DNA from: Desulfopila aestuarii DSM 18488
Lineage (GTDB): Bacteria; Desulfobacterota; Desulfobulbia; Desulfobulbales; Desulfocapsaceae
DNA: 64,000 bases
Assembly (NCBI RefSeq): GCF_900143695.1
Contig: NZ_FRFE01000019.1
Location: forward strand, 1-64,000
Reading direction: 5' to 3'
This document shows positions 54,805 to 64,000 of the stretch, piece after piece; position 1 is the first letter of the stretch, and each line of letters opens with the position of its first letter. The notes beneath the pieces are model-generated. The model was not told where the DNA came from. It searched no databases and saw nothing but the letters and a program-made list of their open reading frames with translations. A program made the translations under genes and the position numbers.

Positions 54805-56397
54805 TTAGTATCCGTTCAAATCGAGCCCCTGTGCTGCATCGATATTCTTCAGAGCCTGGACTTTTGCCAGAAGATCCCGGGAAATCAGCTGATCGGTGCT
54901 TAAAAGAATGATATTCTGATTGCTCGCCTCTTCCCGACCAACCGTCATCCTCGAGATATTCACCCCGGCCTTACCGAGTGTCGTTCCCAAATCGCCTATA
55001 ACGCCAGGCACATCTTTATTAAAGACCAGGAGCATCGGTCCGCTCGGCAATGCCTCAAGCCGAAACATGTTCAGGCGCACCAGCCTTGGTTCGTTTCTAC
55101 CGAACACCGTGCCAACCAGTACATTTTCCCCCTCACTCGCCTTCACTTTGATGGAGAGGGTGTTGGTGAAATCACCGGCCTGGTCCGATCGCGATTCGAT
55201 TACCCGAATGCCACGGTCTTTGGCAATAATTGGCGCATTCACGTAATTGACCGCATCCTGCAAAATCGGGGTAAACAAACCTTTTAAGAACGCCACAGTA
55301 ATTGGACTGGTGTTCATATCCGCCAACTCCCCGCTGTACTCGATATTGACCTCCTCGATACCACCGCGGGAAATCTGCATGTGCATCGAACCGAGCATTT
55401 CGCCAAGGGTGATATATGGTCCTACCTGGGCCAAGACATCACTACTCACCGAGGGAACATTCACCGCATTGGTCACCGAACCATTCAGAAGAAAATCACT
55501 GATCTGACGGCCAATAATCAGTGCCACATTATCCTGGGCCTCGCTTGTGGATGCGCCCAGATGCGGAGTGCAGACAAAATTATCGAGCTGCAGTAACGGA
55601 CAATTCTCAGGGGTAGTGGGCTCCACAGCAAAGACATCCAGCGCTGCTCCGCCAATAACCTTTTCTTTTAAAGCCACATAGAGTGCCTCTTCATCACAGA
55701 CACCGCCCCTTGCACAATCAATAAACATGGCATCCGGTTTCATGTTCGAAAAGAACTCGGTGGATACCAGGTTGGCCGTCTCCTTGGTTTTCGGGACATG
55801 TACAGTTATATAGTCTGAGCGCTTTGCCAACTCTTCCAAGCCCACCAGTTCGACCCCGATCTTCTCAGCCATCTCTTTAGGCATGTGCGGATCGTAGGCG
55901 ATCGTCTTCATCTTCAAGCCCTGGGCCCGGCTGGCGGCAATGGAACCTATGCGTCCTATACCAATAATGCCAAGGGTCTTACCTGTCACCTCCCGGCCCA
56001 TGAATTTTTTCTTCTCCCATTTGCCGGCCTTCATAGAGGCAGTGGCCTGAGGGATATTGCGGGACAGAGCAAGCATCATGGAAATTGCATGTTCAGCGGT
56101 AGTGACAGCGTTACCGTCCGGGGCATTCATAACTACAACCCCCTTCTCACTGGCAGCATGGATATCGACATTGTCGAGCCCAATACCTGCCCGGCCAACG
56201 ACCTTCAATTTCCCAGCAGCCTCCAGCAGATCGGCCGTAACCTTCGTGGCACTACGGATCACCAGACCATCATAAGAGCCTATAATCTTTTTCAACTCAT
56301 CCGGGGCAAGACCGGTGTTCACGTCAACTTTTAATCCTGCATCTTCAAGAACCTTCACACCAACCGGGGATAAATTATCGCTGACCAGTACTTTCAT
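54805..56397 (-). CDS. serA: D-3-phosphoglycerate dehydrogenase
   Basis: First step of serine synthesis: 3-phosphoglycerate to 3-phosphohydroxypyruvate with NAD. The 530-residue length is the long (type I) form. It has the substrate/NAD domains with GRAGIGLDNVDIHAA near residue 73 and the NAD motif GIIGIGRIGSIAA near 148. The catalytic Arg is in DCARGGVCDEEAL near 235 and the His in TPHLGASTSEAQ near 283. An intervening ASB domain and a C-terminal ACT domain (VIGDLGTTLGKAGVNISRM near 465) usually allow serine feedback. ATG 56397 follows AAGGAG. Confidence 0.96.
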   Translation of the reverse strand: MKVLVSDNLSPVGVKVLEDAGLKVDVNTGLAPDELKKIIGSYDGLVIRSATKVTADLLEAAGKLKVVGRAGIGLDNVDIHAASEKGVVVMNAPDGNAVTTAEHAISMMLALSRNIPQATASMKAGKWEKKKFMGREVTGKTLGIIGIGRIGSIAASRAQGLKMKTIAYDPHMPKEMAEKIGVELVGLEELAKRSDYITVHVPKTKETANLVSTEFFSNMKPDAMFIDCARGGVCDEEALYVALKEKVIGGAALDVFAVEPTTPENCPLLQLDNFVCTPHLGASTSEAQDNVALIIGRQISDFLLNGSVTNAVNVPSVSSDVLAQVGPYITLGEMLGSMHMQISRGGIEEVNIEYSGELADMNTSPITVAFLKGLFTPILQDAVNYVNAPIIAKDRGIRVIESRSDQAGDFTNTLSIKVKASEGENVLVGTVFGRNEPRLVRLNMFRLEALPSGPMLLVFNKDVPGVIGDLGTTLGKAGVNISRMTVGREEASNQNIILLSTDQLISRDLLAKVQALKNIDAAQGLDLNGY

Positions 56398-57092
56398 TTC
56401 CGCTCCTTTCTCGCTATGGATCTCAAACCGCCATATATCTGGCGCCGGTCCATGATTCTCATCGTGAAAAGCAGCACGGCCCATCTCCAACTGCCGTCAC
56501 CGCCGGAAGAACTGACTTGCTGGGTTGTCGGTTTTGTAACGCGGCGAAAGGCTCGCGATTCCGCTTGGCAACATTTACGCATGTAATATCGCCTCTGAAT
56601 GTCTCGACGCCTCTCTCGTTGAAAAAAATCTCTTACTGAGTAAATCCGAAAATATACTGGGTTCAGTGACAGAGAACAATAGAAAACGGTCTGGCATCCA
56701 GCTCACCCTTCATGAAGACAAAACAGGTTGTTTATCGGCCAGCAATTCATGACATAGATATTGAAGATTGGTTCTATTCTGGCTATATAGCATGCACACC
56801 GTCCCGGCAAAGAACGCCTTTGCCCCCAAAACCGGTCAGCGACAGCGAAAAGATCGACCACTCCCCGGCAAACCTCCCTGATTTTTCTTTCTGCCAGTGG
56901 AAAAGCAGTGCGACTACGCCAAAGAGTGCTTATATCTTTCAAGCAATATTGACAATTTTATCCACAAACGGCAGTGTTAACGCTCTATTGAGCCAGCGCT
57001 GAATCTGTGTCTTTTATCAGGCACCCACTATCGTTTGTGGTTTTTCTATACACACATCTGCTAATTTTTTGCACAAACTAGGAGCTCTCTCC
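56398..57092. other. Divergent region between serA and gltX
   Basis: Nearly 700 bases without a supportable gene. Short frames at 56703-56942 (-) and 56712-57002 (+) overlap each other on opposite strands and carry no motif. A TTGACA hexamer at 56949-56954 points toward gltX but lacks a good -10 at 16-18 bases. It is one of the longest non-coding stretches in the window. Confidence 0.4.
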
Positions 57093-58580
57093 ATGACCGA
57101 GACACGACTGCGTTTTCCACCGAGCCCAACCGGCTACCTTCACATAGGCGGGGCCCGCACCGCCCTTTACAACTGGCTCTATGCCAAAAAGACCGGTGGC
57201 AAGCTGGTTTTACGAATCGAAGATACCGATGTTGAGCGGTCCACCCAGGAGTCTATCCAGGGTATCCTTGACGGCCTTGAGTGGCTGGGCATCAACTTTG
57301 ATGAAGGCCCATTTTTCCAGACCGATTTCAGCGACGATCACTGCGCCGCCGCAGACAAACTACTGGCAGAGGGCAAGGCATATAAGTGCTTCTGCACCAA
57401 AGAAGATCTCGACGCCAAACGCGAGGCAGCTCTCGCTGCCAAACAGAATCTTGGTTACGACCGGACCTGCCTGAAATTGAGTGAAGCGGAACGGGCTGAA
57501 AAAGAAGCGGCCGGGGTCCCTTACGTTATACGGTTCAAAGTACCTGATGGGGAAAGGGTCATCAGCTACGATGACCGGATTCTTGGCCGCATTGACTGCA
57601 ATATTAAAGAGGTGGACGACTTTGTCATCGTTCGCTCCAATGGAAAGCCGCTGTATTTGCTCTGCAACGTAGTGGATGATATCCGCGACCGGATTACCCA
57701 CATCATCCGCGGCCAGGATCACATGACCAACACCATTCGCCAGGTGTTGCTCTACGAAGCCCTTGGAGCCCCGATTCCCGTTTTTGCCCATATGCCACTC
57801 ACGCTGGACACCAAGAAAGCAAAAATATCGAAACGCAGCCATGGCGAGGTCGTTACGGTCCAATTCTACAAGGAGCACGGATTTCTGCCATGGGCTCTCA
57901 GCAACTTTCTGGTTCTGCTAGGCTGGTCTCCCGGCAATGATCAGGAGATCTTTTCACGAGAAGAACTTATCGAAGCCTTCACCCTGGAGCGCATCAATAA
58001 ATCAAGCTCGATTTTCAACTTTACGAAGGGTGATGAAAAGTTTTTCACCGACCCAAAAGCCATCGCCATCAACGAGCATTACCTGCGCACCATGGATATT
58101 GTTGAGCTTGGTGAACTGGTGAAGGTTGAGCTGCAGCAAGATGGCCTCTGGGATGACGCCTATGAAGGAGAACGTCAAAAGTGGTATCACCATACCCTGA
58201 GCCTCATCCGGGACCGGTTCCATACTCTGAAGGATTTTACCACTCTTGGCCGTGCCTATTTCGCCGATGATTTTGCAGTGGAAGAAAAGCCCCTGAATAA
58301 AAATGTATTGAAGCATGAAGGATTGAAAGAGTGGTTCCCGATGTTAGCGGACCGTTATGCTGCACTTACCGATTTCTCGCTTGAGGAAACTGAGCGCGTT
58401 GCCCGAGAACTTGCTGAAGAACTCGACATCAAACCGGGTATTCTCATCAACGGAATGCGAACGGTCGTCACCGGTCAGTTGGCCGGCCCCTCGATGTTCG
58501 ATATCCTGGTGACCATTGGCCGGGATAAAGTTGTCGAGCGGCTTCGTGATATCGACAAATTCTTTCCGGCGGCAGCATAA
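57093..58580 (+). CDS. gltX: Glutamyl-tRNA synthetase
   Basis: Class I synthetase of 495 residues charging tRNA-Glu. The HIGH motif reads PTGYLHIGGART near residue 10, the KMSKS motif reads KISKRSHG near 247, and RIEDTDVERS near 42 is typical. ATG 57093 is chosen because AGGAG lies eight bases upstream. A second synthetase gene, glnS, follows 39 bases later, so the two form an operon. Whether this enzyme is discriminating (Glu only) cannot be read from sequence. Confidence 0.96.
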   Translation: MTETRLRFPPSPTGYLHIGGARTALYNWLYAKKTGGKLVLRIEDTDVERSTQESIQGILDGLEWLGINFDEGPFFQTDFSDDHCAAADKLLAEGKAYKCFCTKEDLDAKREAALAAKQNLGYDRTCLKLSEAERAEKEAAGVPYVIRFKVPDGERVISYDDRILGRIDCNIKEVDDFVIVRSNGKPLYLLCNVVDDIRDRITHIIRGQDHMTNTIRQVLLYEALGAPIPVFAHMPLTLDTKKAKISKRSHGEVVTVQFYKEHGFLPWALSNFLVLLGWSPGNDQEIFSREELIEAFTLERINKSSSIFNFTKGDEKFFTDPKAIAINEHYLRTMDIVELGELVKVELQQDGLWDDAYEGERQKWYHHTLSLIRDRFHTLKDFTTLGRAYFADDFAVEEKPLNKNVLKHEGLKEWFPMLADRYAALTDFSLEETERVARELAEELDIKPGILINGMRTVVTGQLAGPSMFDILVTIGRDKVVERLRDIDKFFPAAA

Positions 58581-58619
58581 ACCATCTTCATCAGAACAAC
58601 CATAGGCACTATATAGATT

Positions 58620-60323
58620 ATGGAACCTCAAGAACATCTCGAAGAAAAGCCCCTCGACTTTATCCGGCAGATTGTGGCTGAAGACCTGCAGAGCGGTAAA
58701 CACAAGACCACCATCACCCGCTTCCCGCCCGAGCCGAACGGCTTTCTCCACATCGGTCACGCCAAGTCCATATGTCTCAATTTCGGCATCGCCGAAGAGA
58801 ACAAGGCACGTAACGCTCGGTGCCATCTCCGCTTTGACGACACCAACCCTTCAAAAGAAGAGACGGTTTACGTTCAGTCAATCCAGAACGACGTCAAATG
58901 GCTTGGATATGACTGGGGGGAAAACCTCTTTTTCGCCTCCGATTATTTTGATCAGCTCCATGAGTTTGCCATCCAGCTGATCAAGATGGGCAAGGCCTAC
59001 GTCTGCGACCTCTCTGCCGACGAGATCCGTAATTATCGTGGTACCCTGACCGAGCCCGGCAAAGAGAGTCCCTATCGCAACCGGAGCATCGAGGAGAACC
59101 TCGATCTCTTTCTCCGAATGACCAACGGTGAGTTCGCCGACGGATCCCGGGTCTTGCGGGCCAAGATCGACATGGCTTCGCCAAACCTCAACATGCGCGA
59201 TCCGGTCATCTACCGGATCATGAAAACCGATCATCACCGCACCGGCGACAAGTGGTGCATCTATCCGATGTATGATTACACGCACTGCCTCTCGGATATG
59301 CTCGAAGGCATCACTCACTCGCTCTGCACCCTGGAGTTCGAAGACCACCGGCCGCTTTACGACTGGGTACTCGATGAACTCGAAACGCCCTGCCATCCGC
59401 GCCAGATTGAATTTGCCCGCCTCAACCTCACGTATACAGTGATGAGCAAACGGAAACTTCTGCAGCTGGTCAACGAAAAATACGTCGACGGCTGGGACGA
59501 CCCACGCATGCTCACGATTTCCGGACTCAGGCGTCGAGGCTACACACCTGAGTCGATCCGCGATTTCTGTCAAACTATCGGGATGGGGAAAAAATCGAGC
59601 TGGATCGATATGGGTGTTCTGGAAAAAGCGATTCGTGACGACTTGGATCCCAAAGCGCCCCGCATGATGTGCGTGCTCAATCCGGTGAAGCTCATTATCG
59701 ACAACTATCCTGAGGGTACTATTGAGATGATGGAGGCCCAGAACCATCCGAAAAACCCGGAAATGGGGTCCAGGCAACTGCCTTTTGGGAGAGAACTCTA
59801 TATAGAACGGGATGACTTTATGGAGGATCCGCCCAAAAAATTCCATCGGCTCGGACCCGGTCGTGAGGTTCGTCTACGCTACGGCTATCTCGTCACCTGC
59901 GTTTCATATGACAAAGATGAAACAACCGGTGAAATCACTACTATTCACTGCACCTACGATCCGGCAACCAAAGGCGGCTCCGCCCCTGATGGACGGAAAG
60001 TCAAAGGTACTATCCACTGGGTGTCAGCTGAAAAGGGCATCGACTGCCCGGTTCGCCTCTACGATCGGCTCTTCACTGCCGAATTTCCAGATGCCGAAAA
60101 AGGCGTCGACTTCAAAGAATATCTCAACCCACAATCAAAAGTCGTTCTGGAACACGCCAAAGCCGAACCGGCCCTTGCCGAACTGGAGCCAGGCAAACAG
60201 GTCCAGTTTGAACGCACCGGCTATTTCTGCGCAGATTACGTGGAGTCTGAAACCGGCAAGCCGGTATTCAACCGTATCGTTACCCTGAGAGACTCCTGGG
60301 CAAAGGAGCAGGGAAAAAGCTGA
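58620..60323 (+). CDS. glnS: Glutaminyl-tRNA synthetase
   Basis: Class I synthetase of 567 residues charging tRNA-Gln directly. The N-terminal [21 protein letters not shown] near residue 34 has the HIGH motif, [11 protein letters not shown] near 72 is characteristic of GlnRS, and VMSKRKL near 275 is the KMSKS motif. A C-terminal anticodon-binding beta-barrel pair follows ([14 protein letters not shown] onward). GlnRS reached only some bacteria by transfer from eukaryotes. Here it sits behind gltX and, with tRNA-Gln 5 kb away, suggests a direct Gln-charging route. The ribosome site is weak. Confidence 0.96.
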   Translation: MEPQEHLEEKPLDFIRQIVAEDLQSGKHKTTITRFPPEPNGFLHIGHAKSICLNFGIAEENKARNARCHLRFDDTNPSKEETVYVQSIQNDVKWLGYDWGENLFFASDYFDQLHEFAIQLIKMGKAYVCDLSADEIRNYRGTLTEPGKESPYRNRSIEENLDLFLRMTNGEFADGSRVLRAKIDMASPNLNMRDPVIYRIMKTDHHRTGDKWCIYPMYDYTHCLSDMLEGITHSLCTLEFEDHRPLYDWVLDELETPCHPRQIEFARLNLTYTVMSKRKLLQLVNEKYVDGWDDPRMLTISGLRRRGYTPESIRDFCQTIGMGKKSSWIDMGVLEKAIRDDLDPKAPRMMCVLNPVKLIIDNYPEGTIEMMEAQNHPKNPEMGSRQLPFGRELYIERDDFMEDPPKKFHRLGPGREVRLRYGYLVTCVSYDKDETTGEITTIHCTYDPATKGGSAPDGRKVKGTIHWVSAEKGIDCPVRLYDRLFTAEFPDAEKGVDFKEYLNPQSKVVLEHAKAEPALAELEPGKQVQFERTGYFCADYVESETGKPVFNRIVTLRDSWAKEQGKS

Positions 60324-60348
60324 TACACTCCCTTCACACATCAACATT

Positions 60349-60392
60349 GCCCGCAGACTAACCCCCTAAGAGGTAAGTCTGCGGGCTTTTTT
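60349..60392 (+). terminator. Intrinsic terminator of gltX-glnS
   Basis: Stem GCCCGCAGACT/AGTCTGCGGGC (11 bp), 16-base loop, then six T (60387-60392), 26 bases after the glnS stop. Confidence 0.92.
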
Positions 60393-60483
60393 GTCCCGCC
60401 CCACCCCTATTCGTTATTCCAAATCTATTTGGTTCCTCGTTTTTATTCAAAACAACCACGCTCGACTGTTGGCCTGCGAGCTT

Positions 60484-60497
60484 TTAGGAATTCCTAA
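60484..60497. promoter_or_regulatory. Palindromic operator candidate upstream of feo genes
   Basis: TTAGGAATTCCTAA is a perfect 14-base palindrome 28 bases before the candidate -35 of the feo locus. TTAGG half-sites occur in DtxR/IdeR-type iron boxes, so an iron-dependent regulator is plausible, but the site is shorter than the usual 19-base box. Confidence 0.4.
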
Positions 60498-60524
60498 TTA
60501 TTTTTAGCTATCTTGATATATATG

Positions 60525-60553
60525 TTGATCTCCCTTAATGTTTGGTGTATCTA
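60525..60553 (+). promoter_or_regulatory. Candidate promoter of the feo locus
   Basis: TTGATC (60525-60530), 17-base spacer, TATCTA (60548-60553), 30 bases before the first FeoA-like start codon. Confidence 0.45.
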
Positions 60554-60583
60554 AACACGAACACAAAAAGAGGGGAGGAAATC

Positions 60584-60889
60584 ATGAAAGACATGAGTAT
60601 TACATTTCAGCACGTGACGAGAAAAATCCGTGACTATTTCCGCTCACAATACTCCCCACAGACACTGGTGCCGCTTTCCCGACTATGCAGGAGCGGCCGA
60701 TTTACCATCTGCAAAGTGGCTGGAGACAGAAAACTCTGCGCACGCATCGGGGCACTCGGTATTTACCCAGGCGCCCAGGCAGAACTCATCTGCCCGCACA
60801 ACGGCAGTCAGTGCATATTGCAATTGCATGGCAGCAGACTTTGCCTTGACCGGACAATTTCGGAAAATATTCTCGTGAGCGAATACTGA
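60584..60889 (+). CDS. FeoA-domain protein (second FeoA)
   Basis: A 101-residue protein whose C-terminal 65 residues form the SH3-like FeoA fold: TLVPLSRLCRSGRFTICKVAG, then LCARIGALGIYPGAQAELICP and the final SRLCLDRTISENILV. The N-terminal 35 residues are an added basic segment. It carries five cysteines, unusual for FeoA. AGGGGAGG precedes ATG 60584. Lying first in the feo locus, it probably modulates FeoB, but a DNA-binding-free regulatory role is only inferred. A gap of about 165 bases follows it. Confidence 0.82.
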   Translation: MKDMSITFQHVTRKIRDYFRSQYSPQTLVPLSRLCRSGRFTICKVAGDRKLCARIGALGIYPGAQAELICPHNGSQCILQLHGSRLCLDRTISENILVSEY

Positions 60890-61055
60890 TATTCAAACAC
60901 ACAATATTGTATTTTGAACCACATGGATTTTTAGAAAACTTCGAACTTCGCCTGTAGAGTACTTCAACTAACCAGAACCGAATCTGCCTTGAGCGGATTT
61001 TTTTTAGATTATCAAAGTTAGGGTCACATAAAACTATACAAAGGAATTAACAATT

Positions 61056-61229
61056 ATGCTGGAAACACTCTTCATCTGGACAATCATCGGTGGTTGTGCC
61101 TTCTATGTCGGCCGCAAGTTTTATAAGCAATGGCGAAGGGCACTTGACCCGAAAGCTGGAGTATCCTGTGACTGTGGGTGCTCAGGCTGCAGTACAACAT
61201 CCTGCGACAGCAGGAAAGAAGCATGTTGA
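61056..61229 (+). CDS. FeoB-associated Cys-rich membrane protein
   Basis: A 57-residue protein beginning MLETLFIWTIIGGCAFYVGR, a single transmembrane helix. A short basic linker and the cytoplasmic Cys cluster C-D-C-G-C-S-G-C near residues 38-45 follow, with two more Cys later. AAGGA lies ten bases before ATG. This small family is usually found after feoB; here it precedes feoA. It may act as an iron or FeS chaperone, or as a FeoC-like cofactor; that is inference from the cysteines. Confidence 0.75.
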   Translation: MLETLFIWTIIGGCAFYVGRKFYKQWRRALDPKAGVSCDCGCSGCSTTSCDSRKEAC

Positions 61230-61327
61230 ATCCTGCCCATTACCACCTCAATATTTTCTAATACATTTTCATACAATTACCGCTATATAAACAAAGAATT
61301 CCAACTCAATCATCCAGGATTAATGCT

Positions 61328-61561
61328 ATGGAAATCATTCCACTACGACAAATGAAAAAGGGACAAAGCGGCTCCATCTTCCAGGTAAAAGCCACAGGTG
61401 AGCTCGGCAGACGCATCAGAGAAATGGGTCTCATCCCCGGCGCCAGAGTAACCATATACGGCAGGGCTCCCCTCAAGGACCCCGTAGCAATCCGGGTGCT
61501 CAACACCACACTGACCCTCAGGAACAATGAAGCCGAATATATCCAGATAGAAATAGACTGA
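61328..61561 (+). CDS. feoA: Ferrous iron transport protein A
   Basis: The 77-residue canonical FeoA, an SH3-like cytoplasmic protein that supports FeoB. The family line GELGRRIREMGLIPGARVTIYGRAPLKDPVAIRV is near residue 24, then LTLRNNEAEYIQIE. It starts MEIIPLRQMKKGQSG, and lies 57 bases before feoB. Confidence 0.93.
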   Translation: MEIIPLRQMKKGQSGSIFQVKATGELGRRIREMGLIPGARVTIYGRAPLKDPVAIRVLNTTLTLRNNEAEYIQIEID

Positions 61562-61618
61562 TTTTTTTATCTTCCGGTAACACCTCACAATATCTCATCT
61601 TTCTCGTACAATATTATC

Positions 61619-63835
61619 ATGACACCACCACTTACCATGGCCCTCGCGGGCAATCCGAATGCAGGCAAGACCACGCTTTTCAATCACATAACCGGTGCCC
61701 GACAGCATGTCGGCAACTATCCCGGCATCACTGTCGATCACAAAGAGGGGCGCCTTGTTCACCGATCTCAGCCGATTACCCTGACAGACCTTCCTGGGAC
61801 CTATTCAATGACCGCCTATTCGGCGGAGGAACTCGTTGCCCGCGATTATCTCGTAAATGAACGACCACGAGTGGTCATCAATATCGTTGACGCTTCCAAC
61901 CTTGAGCGGAATCTGTATCTGACCTGCCAGCTACTGGAACTCGGCGCACCACTGGTGATTGCACTGAACATGATGGATGTAGCCAAGGACAGGGGTATTG
62001 AAATACATGCGGATAAACTGGAAGAACTTCTCCAGGTGCCGGTCGTTCCAATTATCGCCCGCTCCGGCAAAGGAACTGAGAAACTGCTCGATACAGCCCT
62101 TCAGGTTGCTAACCAAGAGCATAAATGGCAATCACGCCACATTACTTACAGCGACGATATTGATGAAGCTATCGATGAAATGGTCTCCCTCATCGAGCAA
62201 GAAAATTTTCTGACCGACCTGTATCCCCCGAGATACACCGCCATCAAGTATCTCGAAAGCGACGAGCAGCTTCTGACCAAAGGCGGCAACAATGATCCAG
62301 CGAGTTCATCTCTGCTTACTGCCATTGTTGACAATATCTCCAACCACACACTGAAGACTCTGGAAGTATATCCCGAGTCGATCATTGCAGATCACCGATA
62401 CGGCTATATCCGGTCCATCGTCCGCCAGGGGGTGATGAGCCAGAATCATGATAGCGACCGCCTCTACACCTCTGACAAGATCGACAAGGTCCTTACCCAC
62501 AGGCTTATGGGGCCCCTGTTCATGTTCGCCATCATCTTCATCCTCTACCAGTTCACGTTCTCATGGAGTGAGCTGCCGGTTGGTTGGCTGGAAAATTTCT
62601 TTGGTTGGCTGGCCGAGGTTGCCGAGGCGACCTTACCCGATGGACTCATGAAATCTATGGTGATATCCGGTGTTATTGATGGGGTTGGTGGAGTCCTTGG
62701 CTTTGTTCCACTGATCATGTTCATGTTTTTCGGTATCGCCATCCTGGAAGACTCAGGCTATTTGGCCAGGGTCGCCTTCATGATGGATCGCATTTTCAGG
62801 ATTTTTGGCCTGCATGGCTCTTCGGTCATGCCCTTTATCGTCTCCGGAGGCATTGCCGGCGGCTGCGCTGTGCCCGGGGTTATGGCCACTCGAACCCTTC
62901 GATCTCCCAAAGAGCGAATGGCAACCCTTTTAACCGTTCCATTCATGAACTGCGGGGCCAAGCTTCCGGTGCTCGCCTTACTCACCGGTGCCTTCTTCAG
63001 CGAACATCAGGCCCGCTATATGTTCTTTTTTACCATGCTGGCCTGGGTGGTGGCCATGCTGGCGGCAAAACTGCTTCGTTCTACTGTCTTACGTGGTGCA
63101 CCGACCCCTTTTATCATGGAATTGCCCCCTTACCGTTTTCCAACCCTCCGCGGTTTACTTATCCACACATGGGAACGTACCTGGCAATACATCAAAAAAG
63201 CGGGCACTGTCATTCTCGCTATTTCCATCCTCCTGTGGGCCATGATGACCTTCCCGGAACTGCCGAAGGAACAATCTGCTGTTTTCAGCTCCGAGCGTGA
63301 TACTGTTATAGCTGCCTATGGGGAAACAGTAGCTGCAGAAGTCCTTAATGCAGAAAAGGACAATCTCACCGGCAACGCAGAACAGCTTGCAGAAGAACTT
63401 GCAGAAATTGACAGTCGTGAAGCTGAAGCATCGCTAAAGAACTCTGTAGCCGGTCGTATCGGCACTGGACTTGTCGGAATTTCATGGCTAGCCGGCTTTG
63501 ACTGGCGGACCAATATCGCCCTGGTTGGGGGGTTTGCCGCCAAGGAAGTTATCGTCTCTACCCTCGGTACAGCGTATTCCATGGGTGAAGTGGCTGTGGA
63601 AGAGTCAGAGTCGTTGGGAAAACGCCTCCAGAGCGATCCAAAATGGAACAAGGTCAGTGCTGTTGCAGCGTTGCTCTTTATTATGTTCTACGCGCCTTGC
63701 TTTGTGACAGTGGTCTGTATAGCCAAGGAAGCTTCTTGGGGATGGGCCGCTTTTTCCGTCACCTTTAACACCGTCTTTGCCTTTGGCCTAGCCACACTGG
63801 TCTACCAGATAGGGACCCTATTGCAGCTTGGTTGA
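61619..63835 (+). CDS. feoB: Ferrous iron transport protein B
   Basis: Inner-membrane Fe2+ transporter of 738 residues with an N-terminal G domain: G1 GNPNAGKTTLFN near residue 11, G2 Thr in YPGITVDHK, G3 DLPGTYS near 58, and G4 NMMD near 117. A helical domain follows, then a Gate-type polytopic region with two similar halves and Cys in AVPGVMATRT and FMNCGAKLPV near 420-445, which are the proposed ion-path residues. A coiled, charged loop around 560-600 joins the last helices. No strong ribosome site precedes ATG 61619; coupling to feoA is possible. A hairpin follows the stop. Confidence 0.96.
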   Translation: MTPPLTMALAGNPNAGKTTLFNHITGARQHVGNYPGITVDHKEGRLVHRSQPITLTDLPGTYSMTAYSAEELVARDYLVNERPRVVINIVDASNLERNLYLTCQLLELGAPLVIALNMMDVAKDRGIEIHADKLEELLQVPVVPIIARSGKGTEKLLDTALQVANQEHKWQSRHITYSDDIDEAIDEMVSLIEQENFLTDLYPPRYTAIKYLESDEQLLTKGGNNDPASSSLLTAIVDNISNHTLKTLEVYPESIIADHRYGYIRSIVRQGVMSQNHDSDRLYTSDKIDKVLTHRLMGPLFMFAIIFILYQFTFSWSELPVGWLENFFGWLAEVAEATLPDGLMKSMVISGVIDGVGGVLGFVPLIMFMFFGIAILEDSGYLARVAFMMDRIFRIFGLHGSSVMPFIVSGGIAGGCAVPGVMATRTLRSPKERMATLLTVPFMNCGAKLPVLALLTGAFFSEHQARYMFFFTMLAWVVAMLAAKLLRSTVLRGAPTPFIMELPPYRFPTLRGLLIHTWERTWQYIKKAGTVILAISILLWAMMTFPELPKEQSAVFSSERDTVIAAYGETVAAEVLNAEKDNLTGNAEQLAEELAEIDSREAEASLKNSVAGRIGTGLVGISWLAGFDWRTNIALVGGFAAKEVIVSTLGTAYSMGEVAVEESESLGKRLQSDPKWNKVSAVAALLFIMFYAPCFVTVVCIAKEASWGWAAFSVTFNTVFAFGLATLVYQIGTLLQLG

Positions 63836-63867
63836 ACTCATTATTTCCGGTAAAAGGGCTAGCAACA

Positions 63868-63902
63868 CAAAGGGCCAGGTCCCGAAGGATCCTGGCCCTT
63901 TG
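63868..63902 (+). terminator. Hairpin after feoB
   Basis: Perfect 12-bp stem CAAAGGGCCAGG/CCTGGCCCTTTG with an 11-base loop, 32 bases past feoB. The T-tract is only TTTG, so it is a fair terminator candidate. The remaining bases to 64,000 hold no visible gene. Confidence 0.65.
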
Positions 63903-64000
63903 CATAGGGGGGGAAGGAGAAAATTAATTCTCACACCTCATCTATTACACATTTAATGCCAACCAAGATCAATTAAGACCTTCCTCTGAATATTTAGCTA

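Noticed and set aside
56703-57002. Overlapping frames on both strands between serA and gltX
   Set aside because: They overlap on opposite strands, carry no motif and have atypical composition; the region is better read as regulatory.

Overview
The window is a bacterial chromosome segment of moderate GC by eye, almost entirely coding. The gene set best fits an anaerobic Desulfobacterota lineage, probably Desulfobulbales-like: a small siroheme/[4Fe-4S] sulfite reductase, an ADP-forming acyl-CoA synthetase, FeoA/FeoB ferrous iron uptake, a class III fructose-bisphosphatase, a codVWX-like xerC-hslV-hslU block, CarD, a PilR/PilS-like pair and a candidate selenoprotein. The taxonomic call is inference from gene content; no 16S rRNA gene is present.

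Layout. 1-352: decayed IS200/IS605 transposase with its right-end hairpin. 0.7-8.2 kb (+): TPR-methyltransferase, zinc-ribbon protein, glycogen phosphorylase, class III FBPase and a GlpX-like protein that has lost most of the known FBPase active-site residues. 8.2-10.1 kb (-): small alpha/beta hydrolase, secreted protein, MetF-type reductase. 10.2-13.3 kb: accessory scar with a conserved hypothetical, an IS3 end fused into a broken NtrC-type regulator, an IS91 fragment and a tyrosine-recombinase vestige. 13.3-20.4 kb: ADP-forming synthetase (-), small sulfite reductase (+), MotB/MotA-like stator pair (+), nhaA (-). 20.8-25.3 kb (+): pentapeptide lipoprotein and dnaE. 25.4-29.0 kb (-): xerC, hslV, hslU and a gene interrupted by an in-frame TGA followed by a SECIS-like hairpin. 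29.3-34.3 kb (+): xseB, ispA, dxs (isoprenoid precursors), metallophosphoesterase, ParB/Lrp-type fusion. 34.5-38.0 kb (-): UDP-sugar epimerase, class II aldolase, frameshifted tatC. 38.1-41.8 kb (+): GIY-YIG protein, PilR/PilS-like system. 41.8-56.4 kb (-): a long housekeeping run (serA, DUF1844 gene, ispE, tRNA-Gln, prs, rplY, pth, carD, rluD-like, coaE, rho, rpmE, prfA, prmC, murA, membrane-anchored hypothetical). 57.1-60.3 kb (+): gltX and glnS. 60.6-63.8 kb (+): feo locus with two FeoA-type proteins and a 57-residue Cys-rich membrane protein.

Functional links. glgP, fbp and the downstream aldolase serve glycogen breakdown and gluconeogenesis. ispA, dxs and ispE serve the MEP isoprenoid pathway. 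prfA/prmC/rpmE/rho/pth/rplY/gltX/glnS/tRNA-Gln form a gene-expression block.

The most notable signals are the candidate selenoprotein (25,434-26,039), the degenerate GlpX paralogue beside class III FBPase, the chimeric broken response regulator, the tatC homopolymer frameshift, the ParB-Lrp fusion, the ispE stop codon lying inside tRNA-Gln, and a strongly structured RNA after dxs. I found no CRISPR array, prophage or obvious new defence system.
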